Assembly: GCF_018260555.1 (NCBI RefSeq)
Contig: NZ_JAGLBB010000034.1
Location: 1-34,894, forward strand
Direction of reading: 5' to 3'
DNA: 34,894 bases
Origin: Deinococcus sp.
GTDB lineage: Bacteria; Deinococcota; Deinococci; Deinococcales; Deinococcaceae
Positions within the stretch are counted from its first letter, which is position 1. Each line of letters starts with the position of its first letter. The notes beneath the pieces were generated by a model that was not told the origin of the DNA, did not search any database, and saw only the letters and a list, made by a program, of their open reading frames with translations. Below, one piece after another: positions 1 to 7,788 of the stretch. The position numbers were made by a program, and so were the translations under genes.

Positions 1-1277
1 ACCCCGGACGCGTCGGCCGTGCGGCTCACGTCCGGGCGGTAGAAGGCTTCGCCCAGCCGGGCCAGCGTGGCAGCGTCCACGCCGGGACCGTCGTCGCGCA
101 CGCTGACGGCCGCGCCGCCCGGCACGGCCCGCACGGTCACGGTTACGGTCGCCTGCGGCGCGTGCCGCACGGCGTTGGTCGTCAGATTCCAGATGGCCTG
201 CCCCAGCAGCACCCGGTCGCCCGGCACCGTGACTGGCCCGCTGGCCGCGAGGTCCACGTCGGCCAGCGGATCCAGTTCGCGGGCGCGGTCTACGGCGTCG
301 GCCGCGAGCTCCAGCAGCGGAACCGGCGCGCGCTGCACCGCCCCCGGATCGCGGGCCAGCAGGAGCAGGTGATTGGCCAGCGTGGAGAGCCGCGTGATGT
401 CCGTCCCGATCTCACGCAGGTCCGCGCGGTACCGCCCGGCGTCCCGGTCACGGGCCAGGGTGCCTTCCACGCGCGCGGTCAGGGCCGCCAGCGGCGAGCG
501 CAGGTCGTGCGCAGCGGCCCGCAAGAACCCCTGCTCGCGCTCGCGGGCGTCTGCCAGCCGCGCGAACGCCTGCTGCAGGGTCAGTGCCAGGCGCGCCAGT
601 TCATCCCCGCGCCCCGCGCCGGGCAGCGGGCGGCGCAGGTCCCCGCCCTCCCCCACCGCCCGGGCCGCGTTCTCCAGCGTGCGCACGGGCCGCAGCAACC
701 GCCCCGCCACCACCCACCCCACCAGCAGTGAGAACAGCAGGGCCAGCGGCAGCAGTACCGTCAGCGCCTGCCCGAACGCCCGGCGCGCGTCGGTCAGCGC
801 GCGGGCGTCTACGGCCACCTGCACCTGCACGCGGCGGCCCCCCACGCCGCGAACCAGGATCAGGTGCTCGCCGTCCCGGCTGAGGTACGCGCCTGGCCCC
901 GCCCGCAGGTCCAGCGGCACACCCGGCGGGAACGACCGCGTCTCCACCGACGCCAGTTCAGCCGCCTGCACTGCCACCAGCCGCAACTCCACGCCCCGGC
1001 GGCCCACCTCGTCAGCCACGCGTTCCAGGTCCGACTGCGACACGGTCGCCACGCCCAGCAGGGACTGCAGCAGGGGGTCGCCCTCCTCCGGGGACGGGCG
1101 CAGCAGTCCCTCCACGCGGCCCTGCACGGCCCCTACCACGCTCAGGAGCCGCTGCTCCTGCGCCTGGCGCAGAAACCCGTTCACCGCCCAGAACAACCCG
1201 GCCGCGACCAGCGCCACCGCCAGCCCGGTCGCCAGAGCCGCCCACAGCGCCAGCCGCGCCCGCAACGTCAACTTCAC
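1..1277 (-). CDS. Sensor histidine kinase (3' end beyond window)
   Basis: Membrane sensor kinase, partner of the response regulator just upstream. I translated 425 residues from a GTG at 1277; a GAGGA Shine-Dalgarno overlaps the regulator's stop and only 7 nt separate the genes, so they form an operon. In order: TM1 (about residues 10-32), an extracytoplasmic sensor region of about 130 residues, TM2 (about 165-190), a HAMP-like linker, HisKA with AAHDLRSPLAAL (phospho-acceptor H257), an N-box NLTTNAVRHAP, and a G1-like DDGPGVD. The sequence leaves the window at SRTADASG, just before the expected GLGL (G2) box, so only the last part of the ATPase domain is missing. No ATG lies near the start, which makes this gene easy to miss. 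The signal sensed is unknown. Confidence 0.9.
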   Translation of the reverse strand, partial: MKLTLRARLALWAALATGLAVALVAAGLFWAVNGFLRQAQEQRLLSVVGAVQGRVEGLLRPSPEEGDPLLQSLLGVATVSQSDLERVADEVGRRGVELRLVAVQAAELASVETRSFPPGVPLDLRAGPGAYLSRDGEHLILVRGVGGRRVQVQVAVDARALTDARRAFGQALTVLLPLALLFSLLVGWVVAGRLLRPVRTLENAARAVGEGGDLRRPLPGAGRGDELARLALTLQQAFARLADAREREQGFLRAAAHDLRSPLAALTARVEGTLARDRDAGRYRADLREIGTDITRLSTLANHLLLLARDPGAVQRAPVPLLELAADAVDRARELDPLADVDLAASGPVTVPGDRVLLGQAIWNLTTNAVRHAPQATVTVTVRAVPGGAAVSVRDDGPGVDAATLARLGEAFYRPDVSRTADASG

Positions 1278-1284
1278 GTGATCC

Positions 1285-1947
1285 TCAGCGTTCCACGCGG
1301 TACCCGCGCCCACGCTCGGAACTGATCGCCTCGGGCGCCAGTTTGCGCCGCACGTACCGCACGTACACATCCACGATCCGGGCCTCGCCACCGAACTCCG
1401 GGCCCCAGACCCGGTCAATCAGGTCCTCCCGCGTGAACCAGCGCTCAGGCGCCAGCGCCAGCGCCTCCAGCAGCGCGTACTCGCGGCCCGTCACGGCCAC
1501 CTCCGCGCCGTCCCAGGTGACCGTACGCGCCACCGTATCGAGCGCCCCGCGCCCACCCGCGAACGCCACGCGCGGCGCTCCCGCCCCCCGCTCGCGGCGC
1601 GACAGGGCCCGCAGGGTCGCTAGCAGTTCCGGCACCGCGAACGGCTTGACCAGATACGCGTCCCCGCCCAGATCCAGGCCCTCTACCCGGTCACTCAGTT
1701 CACCGCGCGCCGTCAGGAACAACACCGCCGAATCCACGCCCTGAGTGCGCAGTTCACGCGCCACCTGAAACCCGTTCATGCCCGGCAGCATCACGTCCAG
1801 CACCACCAGCGGGAACTCGCCCATCACGGCCGCCTCCAGCCCCTCCGGGCCGGTCTGCGCCCACGTGACGGCGTACCCGGCCTCCCGCAGCGCCTCCATG
1901 GTCGGCTGCGCGATGCGGGCGTCGTCCTCCACCAGCAGCAATCTCAT
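1285..1947 (-). CDS. OmpR/PhoB-type response regulator
   Basis: DNA-binding response regulator, 220 aa, first gene of a two-gene operon with the downstream kinase. The receiver domain (residues 1-115) has the acidic pair D8/D9, phospho-acceptor D51 in VLDVMLPG, T79 and K101 in LVKPF. The C-terminal winged helix (about 130-220) has TGREYALLEAL and the usual VDVYVRYVRRKL and GRGYRV signatures of the OmpR/PhoB family. Length is normal. A TACACT box lies 7 nt before the ATG, so the message is probably leaderless. The regulon cannot be deduced from the window. Confidence 0.95.
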   Translation of the reverse strand: MRLLLVEDDARIAQPTMEALREAGYAVTWAQTGPEGLEAAVMGEFPLVVLDVMLPGMNGFQVARELRTQGVDSAVLFLTARGELSDRVEGLDLGGDAYLVKPFAVPELLATLRALSRRERGAGAPRVAFAGGRGALDTVARTVTWDGAEVAVTGREYALLEALALAPERWFTREDLIDRVWGPEFGGEARIVDVYVRYVRRKLAPEAISSERGRGYRVER

Positions 1948-1954
1948 GAACCCC

Positions 1955-1960
1955 AGTGTA
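1955..1960 (-). promoter_or_regulatory. -10-like box of the response regulator gene
   Basis: TACACT on the minus strand, 7 nt before the ATG at 1947. The spacing fits a leaderless transcript as known in Deinococcus. No convincing -35 is visible. Confidence 0.5.
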
Positions 1961-1981
1961 CGGGGGGCGGTTAAGGGAGCG

Positions 1982-2001
1982 TGATACGGACTGCCGTATT
2001 A
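1982..2001. repeat. End-only remnant of the stop-codon repeat family
   Basis: TGA, then TACGG, four bases, CCGTA, then TTA. The two five-base ends are those of the larger dispersed elements, here joined with almost nothing between them. It looks like an element that lost its interior; the flanks TGA and TTA both fit TNA but differ from each other. Confidence 0.45.
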
Positions 2002-2073
2002 AGGACGTTGAAGCTCATATGGCGCCATGCCGGGAAAGCGCCGGAACCTCTCCATTCCCGCTCCAACGTCCTT
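2001..2073. repeat. Long inverted repeat, 14-bp arms
   Basis: Arms 2001-2014 and 2060-2073 (AAGGACGTTGAAGC and its complement, one mismatch) enclose a 45-base loop. It adjoins the end-only remnant and may be part of a diverged member of the same family. The rest of the gap to 2143 (an AT-richer stretch around 2100-2150) holds nothing I can name. Confidence 0.55.
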
Positions 2074-2143
2074 TCTTCTTCTCCGCGCTCCGCGCGGTTT
2101 ATCTACAAAATAAACAAGATAAACGCAGTGTACTTCGCTATTT

Positions 2144-2503
2144 TTACCCGCTCACAGCCCGCCAAAGCAGCCAGCCGCCCAGGCCCGTGAGGAGCAGCAG
2201 GGCCGCGATCCCGGCGGGAATCAGCCACGGCAGGCGGCGCTGCGCGCGCAGGCTGCGGCCGCGCGCCTCGGTCAGGACGGGTTCGGGCAGGGTGCGGGCC
2301 GCCAGGGCCAGCAGGGTGGGCACGATCAGCACGTCGTCCGCGACGCCCAGCAGGGGGGTCAGGTCCGGCAGGAGGTCCAGGGGCAGCAGGGCGTAGGTGA
2401 CGGCCAGGGCCGCCATGAGTCTGGCGCCCGCGGGCGTGCGGCGGTCCCCGAGGGCGAACAGCAGGGCCAGCGAGTCGCGCCAGCCGGAACGGATACGTGC
2501 CAT
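2144..2503 (-). CDS. DUF1232 (YkvA-like) membrane protein
   Basis: Small membrane protein, 119 aa from the ATG at 2503. The core YALLPLDLLPDLTPLLGVADDVL matches the DUF1232/YkvA signature (a short helix with the PxDLLPD motif, then an Asp pair). A second hydrophobic segment, WLIPAGIAALLLLTGLGGWLLW, near the C-terminus is a likely transmembrane helix. The GTG three bases upstream (2506) is less likely the start, because the GAGGAG Shine-Dalgarno would then be only 1 nt away; from the ATG the distance is 4 nt. The biochemical function of the family is unknown. Confidence 0.85.
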   Translation of the reverse strand: MARIRSGWRDSLALLFALGDRRTPAGARLMAALAVTYALLPLDLLPDLTPLLGVADDVLIVPTLLALAARTLPEPVLTEARGRSLRAQRRLPWLIPAGIAALLLLTGLGGWLLWRAVSG

Positions 2504-2934
2504 CACGCTCCTCAGTACGCGGTTGGGGGCGCGGTCGTTGCTGGGGGGGGTGCCCGACCCGGAAGCGGGATGGTATGCTGGCGTGGTCCGCTGTGCCGGG
2601 GCCCGCCTTGTGGGTCAGGGCCAGCGCTGGAGGTCAGGAAACAACTGACTCGCGTCCGCGCGAGTTCACGTGTACCGCGAGGACACGTCACTGGAACCGG
2701 GAACACGCACGCAACGAATACGACTGGTTTCCTGCGTGGCAGGTGCCGGTGTTGCCTGCCTTACCCTGCGTTCCGGTTCCTGAGTTCCGGACACCGGGTG
2801 TGTTCCTGCGCTACCGCTGGCGGCCCGGTTGTGGTACAGTTCTTGCTTGGTGACCCGCCCCTTGTGGTGGGTGCGCAACAAGGTCCAAGCCGTCCGGGGC
2901 AGCGATTCCCGGCCGTGCGGCAGGAGGAATCACA
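2504..2934. other. Intergenic region and leader upstream of rplU
   Basis: About 430 bases without a gene I can support. TATGCT at 2573-2578, preceded by TG, resembles an extended -10, which would give a leader of about 350 nt for rplU. A short inverted repeat GGCAGG/CCTGCC sits near 2740-2762. The only firm signal is the strong Shine-Dalgarno AGGAGG at 2922-2927 serving rplU. Short ORFs on both strands here have no recognisable product. Confidence 0.4.
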
Positions 2935-3237
2935 ATGTTTGCAATCATTCAGACCGGCGGGAAGCAGTACCGCGTTCAGGAAGGCGACGTGCTCCGCGTC
3001 GAGAGCCTGAAGGGCGAAGCGGGCGACAAGCTCGACCTGACTCCTCTTTTCGTGGGTGGCGACAAGGCCCTGTTCGGGGACGCCGTTGCCAAGTTCATCG
3101 TGAACGCCGAAGTGGTCGAGCACGGCCGCGGCGAGAAGATTTACATCCGTAAGTACAAGAGTGGCGTGCAGTACCGCCGCCGCACTGGCCACCGCCAGGA
3201 CTTCACGGCCATCAAGATTCTGGGCATCAAGGGCTAA
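2935..3237 (+). CDS. rplU: 50S ribosomal protein L21
   Basis: Large-subunit ribosomal protein L21, 100 aa, the usual length. It begins MFAIIQTGGKQYRV, the bL21 signature, and ends with YRRRTGHRQDFTAIKI, the conserved C-terminal RNA-binding segment. The Shine-Dalgarno AGGAGG lies 7 nt before the ATG. It is followed after 14 nt by rpmA and then by obg, the widely conserved rplU-rpmA-obg order. Confidence 0.98.
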   Translation: MFAIIQTGGKQYRVQEGDVLRVESLKGEAGDKLDLTPLFVGGDKALFGDAVAKFIVNAEVVEHGRGEKIYIRKYKSGVQYRRRTGHRQDFTAIKILGIKG

Positions 3238-3251
3238 GGGAGCAGACCGAC

Positions 3252-3527
3252 ATGGCACACAAGAAAGGCGTAGGTTCGTCCAAGAACGGACGTGACAGCC
3301 AGCCCAAGTACCTGGGCGTGAAGAAGTTCGGCGGCGAGCAGGTGCTGGCCGGTAACATCCTGGTCCGTCAGCGCGGCACCAAGTTCAAGGCTGGCCCGAA
3401 CGTGGGCATGGGCCGCGACCACACACTGTTCGCACTGGAGCACGGGAAGGTCGTGTTCACGAACCGTGGCGCCAAGGGCCGCTTCATCAGCGTCGAAGCT
3501 GTCCAGACCGAACTCGCCGCTGACTGA
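3252..3527 (+). CDS. rpmA: 50S ribosomal protein L27
   Basis: Ribosomal protein L27, 91 aa. It starts MAHKKGVGSSKNGRDSQ, the conserved N-terminal arm that reaches towards the peptidyl-transferase centre in bacterial ribosomes; the sequence shows no cleavable N-terminal extension. The domain continues with GVKKFGGEQVLAGNILVRQRGTKF. Cotranscribed with rplU. Its TGA stop (3525-3527) is also the left target duplication of a composite repeat, so the repeat lies between the gene and its terminator. Confidence 0.98.
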   Translation: MAHKKGVGSSKNGRDSQPKYLGVKKFGGEQVLAGNILVRQRGTKFKAGPNVGMGRDHTLFALEHGKVVFTNRGAKGRFISVEAVQTELAAD

Positions 3528-3765
3528 TAGGGTTTGCGTCTGTTTCGCTGACAGGCCCGGAATCCGCTTGTCTCATACGGATTCCGATTGATTTGGTGCA
3601 GTTCCGAATCAATCCGAGCGGACGCGAGTAGGACCAAGATGCGCCCCTTCGCGATATGGAGCCGCAGGCGGTGTCTTCCCGACTGTGGCGCAGTGGAGCG
3701 GCAGTCCGCATCATACCTGCTCGGCTCGGATTGAACGGTTTCCCTTTCAGCCGGAGTCCGCATGA
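3525..3765. repeat. Composite repeat: B-type element with an A-type element nested in it
   Basis: The outer element (3528-3762) is flanked by TGA on both sides, the left TGA being the rpmA stop. Its left part (TAGGGTTTGCGTCTG, then TTTCGCTGACA) and its right part (GCTCGGATTGAACGG to GGAGTCCGCA) match the two halves of the intact B-type copy at 10378-10510. The join is interrupted by a complete A-type copy at 3576-3710 carrying its own TCA duplication. This order shows that B was there first. Confidence 0.85.
3573..3713. repeat. A-type element nested in a B-type element
   Basis: Flanked by TCA (3573-3575 and 3711-3713). The left end is TACGGATTCCG and the right end CGGCAGTCCGCA. The hairpin arms are GATTGATTT and GAATCAATC, followed by the shared CGAGCGGACGCGAGTAGGA and later the shared GACTGTGGCGCAGTGGAGCGG. 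Length between duplications is 135 bp. Confidence 0.85.
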
Positions 3766-3792
3766 GACCCTGCGGGTTCACAGGCAGCCAAG

Positions 3793-3825
3793 CGCCCTGC
3801 CCCGGTAAAGGGGAGGGCGTTTTTT
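3793..3825 (+). terminator. Rho-independent terminator after rpmA
   Basis: Stem CGCCCT-CCCC pairs with GGGG-AGGGCG (one bulged G), loop GGTAAA, followed by TTTTTT. A classic intrinsic terminator between rpmA and obg, about 270 bp after the rpmA stop because the composite repeat sits in between. Confidence 0.9.
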
Positions 3826-3930
3826 ACGGTTCGTGCGCGCAGAACAGTTCCAGGAGTGCAGGACGGCAGGTGCAGGGCGAGGACGGTGCCGCGGGGCACG
3901 CACCTTGCCCCGAAGGGAGAGGTGAGTGCA

Positions 3931-5271
3931 GTGGCTTTTCGTGACGTACTGAATATCGAGGTGGCCGCCGGGAACGGCGGGGACGGCAGCATGAGCTTCC
4001 ACCGCGCGAAATACATGGAGAAGGGCGGCCCGGACGGCGGGCACGGCGGGAAGGGCGGCAGCATCGTGCTGCGCGCCATCGAGGGTGTGGAGTCGCTGGA
4101 GCGTCTGCTGGGCCGCCGCAAGTTCAAGGGCCCGAACGGCGCGTACGGCGAGGGCCGTCTGCGCCAGGGTTCCGACGGCGAGGACATCTACATCGACGTG
4201 CCAGTCGGCACCACGGCCTTCGACGAGGACAGTGGGAAGGTCATCGCGGACCTCGTGCGGGTCGGGCAGACGAAGGTCATCGCGCGTGGCGGTCTGGGCG
4301 GGCGCGGGAACAGCACGTTCACGAGCAGCACCCGTCAGGCCCCGCGCTTCGCGGAGCTGGGCACGCCCGGCCAGAAGCGCCGCGTGCGCCTGGAGCTGCG
4401 CCTGATCGCGGACGTGGGCCTGGTCGGCTACCCGAACGCCGGGAAGAGCAGCCTGCTGGCGGCCCTGTCGCGCGCCAACCCGGCCATCGCGGATTACCCG
4501 TTCACGACCCTGTCGCCCATCCTGGGCGTCGTGGACCGCGTGGACACGCACGGCAGTCCGCTCGACGAGCGACTGACCCTGGCGGACATTCCGGGCATCA
4601 TCGAGGGCGCCAGCGAAGGCAAGGGCCTGGGCCTGGAATTCCTGCGGCACATCAGCCGCACGCGCGTGCTGGTGTACGTGCTGGACGTGACGCGCGACCC
4701 CGTGGGTGAACTGGCGCAACTCCAGTCCGAGTTGCGTTCCTATGACCCCACGCTGCTGGAGCAGGTCTCCCTGATCGCGCTGAACAAAGTAGAACTGGTA
4801 GACGAGGACCTGGCCGGAATGGTCGAGGATGAACTGATCGGGTCGGGCCTGCCGGTCCTTCAGGTGAGCGCCAAGGAAGGGCTGGGCCTGAAAGAGCTGC
4901 GCGAGTCGCTGTTCCAGCTGCTGCCGGACCGGGAACTGTGGGCGCAGACGCATGCGCTGGACATCGAGCCGGACGTGATCCGCGAGGCTCCGCTGAGCCT
5001 GGAGTTCCGCATCGACCCGGCCGCGCAGGGCGTGGGCATCGTCAGCGACGGGCAGCCCGAGCGGGTCTGGAAGGTCGTGGGCGGGGGCTTCGAGGAACGC
5101 ATCGTGCGCTTCTCACGGTACCTGGAGGAAGCCTCGGAGTACCTGGGGAATGTCTTTAAACGCCAGGGGCTGTACAACGCCCTGAAACGTGCCGGGGCGC
5201 GCGAGGGTGACACGGTCGAGATCGGCCCGCACCGCTTCGAGTACTTCGACGAGGACGAGAACAAGGGCTGA
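3931..5271 (+). CDS. obg: GTPase Obg/CgtA
   Basis: Essential ribosome-associated GTPase, 446 aa. I chose the GTG at 3931 because the conserved family N-terminus (AFRDVLNIEVAAGNGGDG) begins there and an AGGTG Shine-Dalgarno lies about 6 nt before it; an upstream in-frame ATG would add 25 unlike residues. The glycine-rich Obg fold covers about 1-158 (GGDGSMSFHRAKYMEKGGPDGG). The GTPase domain starts with P-loop GYPNAGKSS (166-174), then DYPFTTLSP (switch I), DIPGIIEGAS (G3), NKVEL (G4) and SAKEG (G5). The C-terminal OCT domain ends around DTVEIGPHRFEYFDED. It follows rplU-rpmA in the conserved order but has an independent leader beyond the terminator. Confidence 0.97.
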   Translation: MAFRDVLNIEVAAGNGGDGSMSFHRAKYMEKGGPDGGHGGKGGSIVLRAIEGVESLERLLGRRKFKGPNGAYGEGRLRQGSDGEDIYIDVPVGTTAFDEDSGKVIADLVRVGQTKVIARGGLGGRGNSTFTSSTRQAPRFAELGTPGQKRRVRLELRLIADVGLVGYPNAGKSSLLAALSRANPAIADYPFTTLSPILGVVDRVDTHGSPLDERLTLADIPGIIEGASEGKGLGLEFLRHISRTRVLVYVLDVTRDPVGELAQLQSELRSYDPTLLEQVSLIALNKVELVDEDLAGMVEDELIGSGLPVLQVSAKEGLGLKELRESLFQLLPDRELWAQTHALDIEPDVIREAPLSLEFRIDPAAQGVGIVSDGQPERVWKVVGGGFEERIVRFSRYLEEASEYLGNVFKRQGLYNALKRAGAREGDTVEIGPHRFEYFDEDENKG

Positions 5272-5286
5272 ACCTGCCCGGGTCAA

Positions 5287-5320
5287 GGGCCGGCAGGCAG
5301 ACTGCTCTGCCTGCCGGCCC
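5287..5320. terminator. Bidirectional terminator hairpin after obg
   Basis: A perfect 14-bp stem (GGGCCGGCAGGCAG and its complement) with loop ACTGCT, between the convergent ends of obg and the DUF3105 gene. The T tract is weak (CCTTCC), so it may act in both directions mainly through stem strength. Confidence 0.7.
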
Positions 5321-5343
5321 CCTTCCTGCCTTGCCTGACCGCT

Positions 5344-5835
5344 TCAGCGGGTGCCGCTGTACCCGCCGCTGCACGCCGAGCCGCGTTCCGGGGCGGTCGG
5401 GCCCTGCTCGTACTTGTCGAGGAAGGTTTTCAGGCGGGCGTCACCGGGCCGGTCGACTTTCAGCTGGGCACCCCAGGCGCTGATGGCAATAGGCTGGTCC
5501 AGGCCCTCGTAGGGGCTGAGCAGGGTGTAGGGCCGGCCACCCACCAGCGTCTTCAGGGTGTCGAGGTCGGCGGCGTCCAGGTCGGGCCGGTAGGTGACCC
5601 ACACCGCGCCGTGTTCCATGCTATGCACGGCGTACTCGTTGTACAGGGGCTTGCTGTACACGCCGCAATTCTGCCAGACCGCGTTGTGCGGCCCGCCCGC
5701 CGGGGGGTTCTCGGCGTACACGAGCGAGCCGCTGCGGTGATCACCGGCCGGGTACGTGAAGGTCTGAAGGCCGTCAATGCCCCTGGAACCGCAGGCGGTC
5801 AGGGCGAGCAGCAGGAAGGGCAGGGCGCGTTTCAT
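5344..5835 (-). CDS. DUF3105 lipoprotein
   Basis: Predicted exported lipoprotein, 163 aa from the ATG at 5835. The N-terminus MKRALPFLLLALTAC is a lipoprotein signal with the lipid-bearing cysteine at 15. The body carries the DUF3105 pattern: NPPAGGPHNAVWQNCGVY, then VHSMEHGAVWVTYRP, with conserved His, Cys and Glu residues. An upstream ATG at 5880 would add 15 residues before the signal peptide and is less likely. Function of the family is not known; the conserved His/Cys residues could bind a metal, which is inference only. Confidence 0.85.
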   Translation of the reverse strand: MKRALPFLLLALTACGSRGIDGLQTFTYPAGDHRSGSLVYAENPPAGGPHNAVWQNCGVYSKPLYNEYAVHSMEHGAVWVTYRPDLDAADLDTLKTLVGGRPYTLLSPYEGLDQPIAISAWGAQLKVDRPGDARLKTFLDKYEQGPTAPERGSACSGGYSGTR

Positions 5836-5897
5836 GCACACCCAGCGTAGCGCGTGTCCGCCTGCCATGCCCAGGGCCATGTCTCCCGCGTCCGCTC

Positions 5898-5999
5898 TTA
5901 GACGGACTGCACTCCATACCGCCCAATCCGACTATTGTTCCCAAGCACGTCCGCTCGGATTGGTTCGGGATTGCACCGAATCAATCGGAATCCGCATTA
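5898..5999. repeat. Shortened A-type element, TTA duplication at a stop codon
   Basis: Flanks TTA (5898-5900) and TTA (5997-5999); the second is the complement of the TAA stop of the beta-CASP nuclease gene. Minus orientation: GGAATCCGATTGATTCGG next to the stop, then the shared CGAGCGGACG, ending at GCAGTCCGTC. At 96 bp it lacks part of the usual interior. Confidence 0.8.
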
Positions 6000-7457
6000 C
6001 TCGGTACTCTCGGCGTGCGAGCCGCGCGGCAGGGTGACCACGAAACCAGGGGGGTGGCCGTCCGGGTAGCCGGGGCCGGTCAGGTCCACGGGCTGCCGGT
6101 CCGGGACGATGTCGCCCTTCAGGCCGCGCGTGGCGAGGACCGGCAGGAACGAATCCATGACGTCCGGTTCGCCGTGCACCAACCACACGTGCGGCGTGCC
6201 GGCCGTGGACAGGAAGGCCAGCAGGTCGTCCTGATCGGCGTGCGCGGAGAACCCGCCGATGGTGTGAATGTGGGCGCGCACGGCGATGTCCTCGCCCATG
6301 AGGCGAACGTGGTCCGCGCCGGTCACGATGCGCCCGCCGAGACTGCTGGGCGACTGGTACGACACGCTGATCAGGCTGGTGCTGGGTTTCCAGAGGTGAT
6401 GCTTGAGGTGATGCTGAATCCGGCCGCCGGTCATCATGCCGTTCCCGGCCAGGATGATGGCGGGACCGTCATAGCGGTTGATGCGCTGCGATTCGGCGCT
6501 GGTGGGCACGACGTGCAGTGTGCTGGGCCGGAAGGGGTCCTCGCCGTCGCGCAGGGCGCTGCGGACTTCCGGGATCAGTTCGTCTCCGAACTCGAAGTAC
6601 TCGTGCGTGGCGCGGGCCGCCATGGGCGAGTCGAGAAACACCGGGATGCGCGGGACCTCGCCGGCGTCCATGAGGCCCTTGATGGTATGCAGGATCGTCT
6701 GCGTGCGTTCGATGGCGAAACTGGGAATCAGGATCTTACCGCCCTGCGCGGCCGCCTCGCGCAGCGCGTCACGGAACTCGGCGAGCGTGGCGTTCCAGGC
6801 GCGGTGGGTGCGGTTGGCGTAGGTGCTTTCCAGGACCACGGCGTCGGCGTGGGATGGGGGCGTGAAATCCAGTTGCAGGCCGCTCTCACGATTCCCCAGG
6901 TCGCCGCTCATGATCAGGCGCGCGTCACGGCTCTCGATCAGCAGGTAGGCGCTGCCCAGGATGTGCCCGGCGCGCTGGGGCGTGACGCGCAGGCCCGCCA
7001 CGGGCGCCGTCTCGCCGAAACGCAGGCTGGGGCGCAGCAGGGCCAGGACGCGGTGCACGTCCTCCTCGCCGTACAGCGGGGGCGCAACCTGCTCGTCGGG
7101 AATGCCCTGGCGGCGGGCGCGGCGCAGGTCGTGCCGGTAGCCGTCCACCTGAAGGCGCGCGGAGTCCAGCAGAACCGTCTCGGCCAGCGCGGCGGTCGGT
7201 TCGGTGCAGTGAATAGGCCCCCGGTACCCGAGTTTCACGAGCAGTGGCAGACGGCCCACATGATCCAGGTGCGCGTGCGTGAGAATCACGGCGTCCAGGC
7301 CCGCCACGTCGAACGGCAGGGGCTCGCGGTTGCGGGCCTCCAGGTCGTCGTTGCCCTGGAACAGGCCGCAGTCGATCAGCAGGTGCCGGCCGTCCAGCGT
7401 GAGCAGATGCATGCTGCCGGTGACCGTACCGGCCGCCCCGAAACTCTGAAGTTGCAT
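5997..7457 (-). CDS. MBL-fold beta-CASP ribonuclease
   Basis: Zinc-dependent nuclease of the CPSF73/RNase J-like beta-CASP class, 486 aa. It starts MQLQSFGAAGTVTGSMHLL; the ORF stays open 40 codons further upstream, but that part reads through a dispersed repeat and is rejected. MBL motif II THAHLDH is at 60-66 (H61, H63, D65, H66); motif III is in QRAGHILGSAYLL, motif IV in SGDLGNRESG. The beta-CASP insert has SFAIERTQ and DSPMAARATHEYF, and the end has HTIGGFSAHADQDDL and LVHGEP. This resembles the exonuclease-type proteins annotated next to CPSF families. A TAGACT box lies 5 nt before the ATG. Substrate (mRNA, rRNA or DNA) cannot be told from sequence. Confidence 0.93.
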   Translation of the reverse strand: MQLQSFGAAGTVTGSMHLLTLDGRHLLIDCGLFQGNDDLEARNREPLPFDVAGLDAVILTHAHLDHVGRLPLLVKLGYRGPIHCTEPTAALAETVLLDSARLQVDGYRHDLRRARRQGIPDEQVAPPLYGEEDVHRVLALLRPSLRFGETAPVAGLRVTPQRAGHILGSAYLLIESRDARLIMSGDLGNRESGLQLDFTPPSHADAVVLESTYANRTHRAWNATLAEFRDALREAAAQGGKILIPSFAIERTQTILHTIKGLMDAGEVPRIPVFLDSPMAARATHEYFEFGDELIPEVRSALRDGEDPFRPSTLHVVPTSAESQRINRYDGPAIILAGNGMMTGGRIQHHLKHHLWKPSTSLISVSYQSPSSLGGRIVTGADHVRLMGEDIAVRAHIHTIGGFSAHADQDDLLAFLSTAGTPHVWLVHGEPDVMDSFLPVLATRGLKGDIVPDRQPVDLTGPGYPDGHPPGFVVTLPRGSHAESTE

Positions 7458-7462
7458 GACGC

Positions 7463-7468
7463 AGTCTA
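7463..7468 (-). promoter_or_regulatory. -10-like box of the beta-CASP nuclease gene
   Basis: TAGACT on the minus strand, 5 nt before the ATG at 7457; fits a leaderless start and supports that start over the longer ORF. Confidence 0.45.
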
Positions 7469-7537
7469 CCCAACCGTGACGGCGAGCCCCGACGCACAGC
7501 CGCCCGACACCTCTGCCTCCACGGGGGCGAAGGCGGG

Positions 7538-7676
7538 TCATACGGATTCCGATTGATTCGGTGCAGTTCTGAATCAATTTGAGCGGACGCGAGTAGGAAA
7601 AAGATAAGGGTTTCGCGGTATGGAGCCGCAGACGGCGCTTTTCCGACTGTGGTGGAATGGAGCGGAATCCTTATCA
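7538..7676. repeat. Full-length A-type element between divergent genes
   Basis: TCA duplications at 7538-7540 and 7674-7676 flank 133 bp running from TACGGATTCCG to CGGAATCCTTA. Hairpin arms GATTGATTC (7551-7559) and GAATCAATT, then the shared GAGCGGACGCGAGTAGGA and GACTGTGG. The only full-length copy here whose TNA is not a stop codon: it sits between the nuclease and stress-protein starts. Both neighbouring reading frames run open through it. Confidence 0.85.
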
Positions 7677-7776
7677 CATCCCTCCCCCACTGCCGGCGGC
7701 CCACGCCTTCACGGGTCATCCGGGGCGGGCCTTTAGTCGCCCTTCAGGTTCAGCCGCGCCCCTGACAGGGCGGGTG

Positions 7777-7782
7777 TACGTT
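7777..7782 (+). promoter_or_regulatory. -10-like box of the universal stress gene
   Basis: TACGTT, 6 nt before the ATG at 7789; leaderless layout. It supports the 7789 start over the ATG at 7657, which lies inside the repeat. Confidence 0.4.
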
Positions 7783-7788
7783 CAGGGC

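Noticed and set aside
2504..2934. Promoter and ribosomal-protein leader for rplU
   Set aside because: A TATGCT box is present, but no -35 or known autoregulatory fold could be supported; described only as an intergenic region.
3778..4953. Long open frame antisense to obg
   Set aside because: Shadow of obg; Gln/Ala/His-rich sequence without motifs.
7458..7577. N-terminal extension of the beta-CASP nuclease
   Set aside because: Reads through the A-type repeat; the family N-terminus and a -10-like box place the start at 7457.
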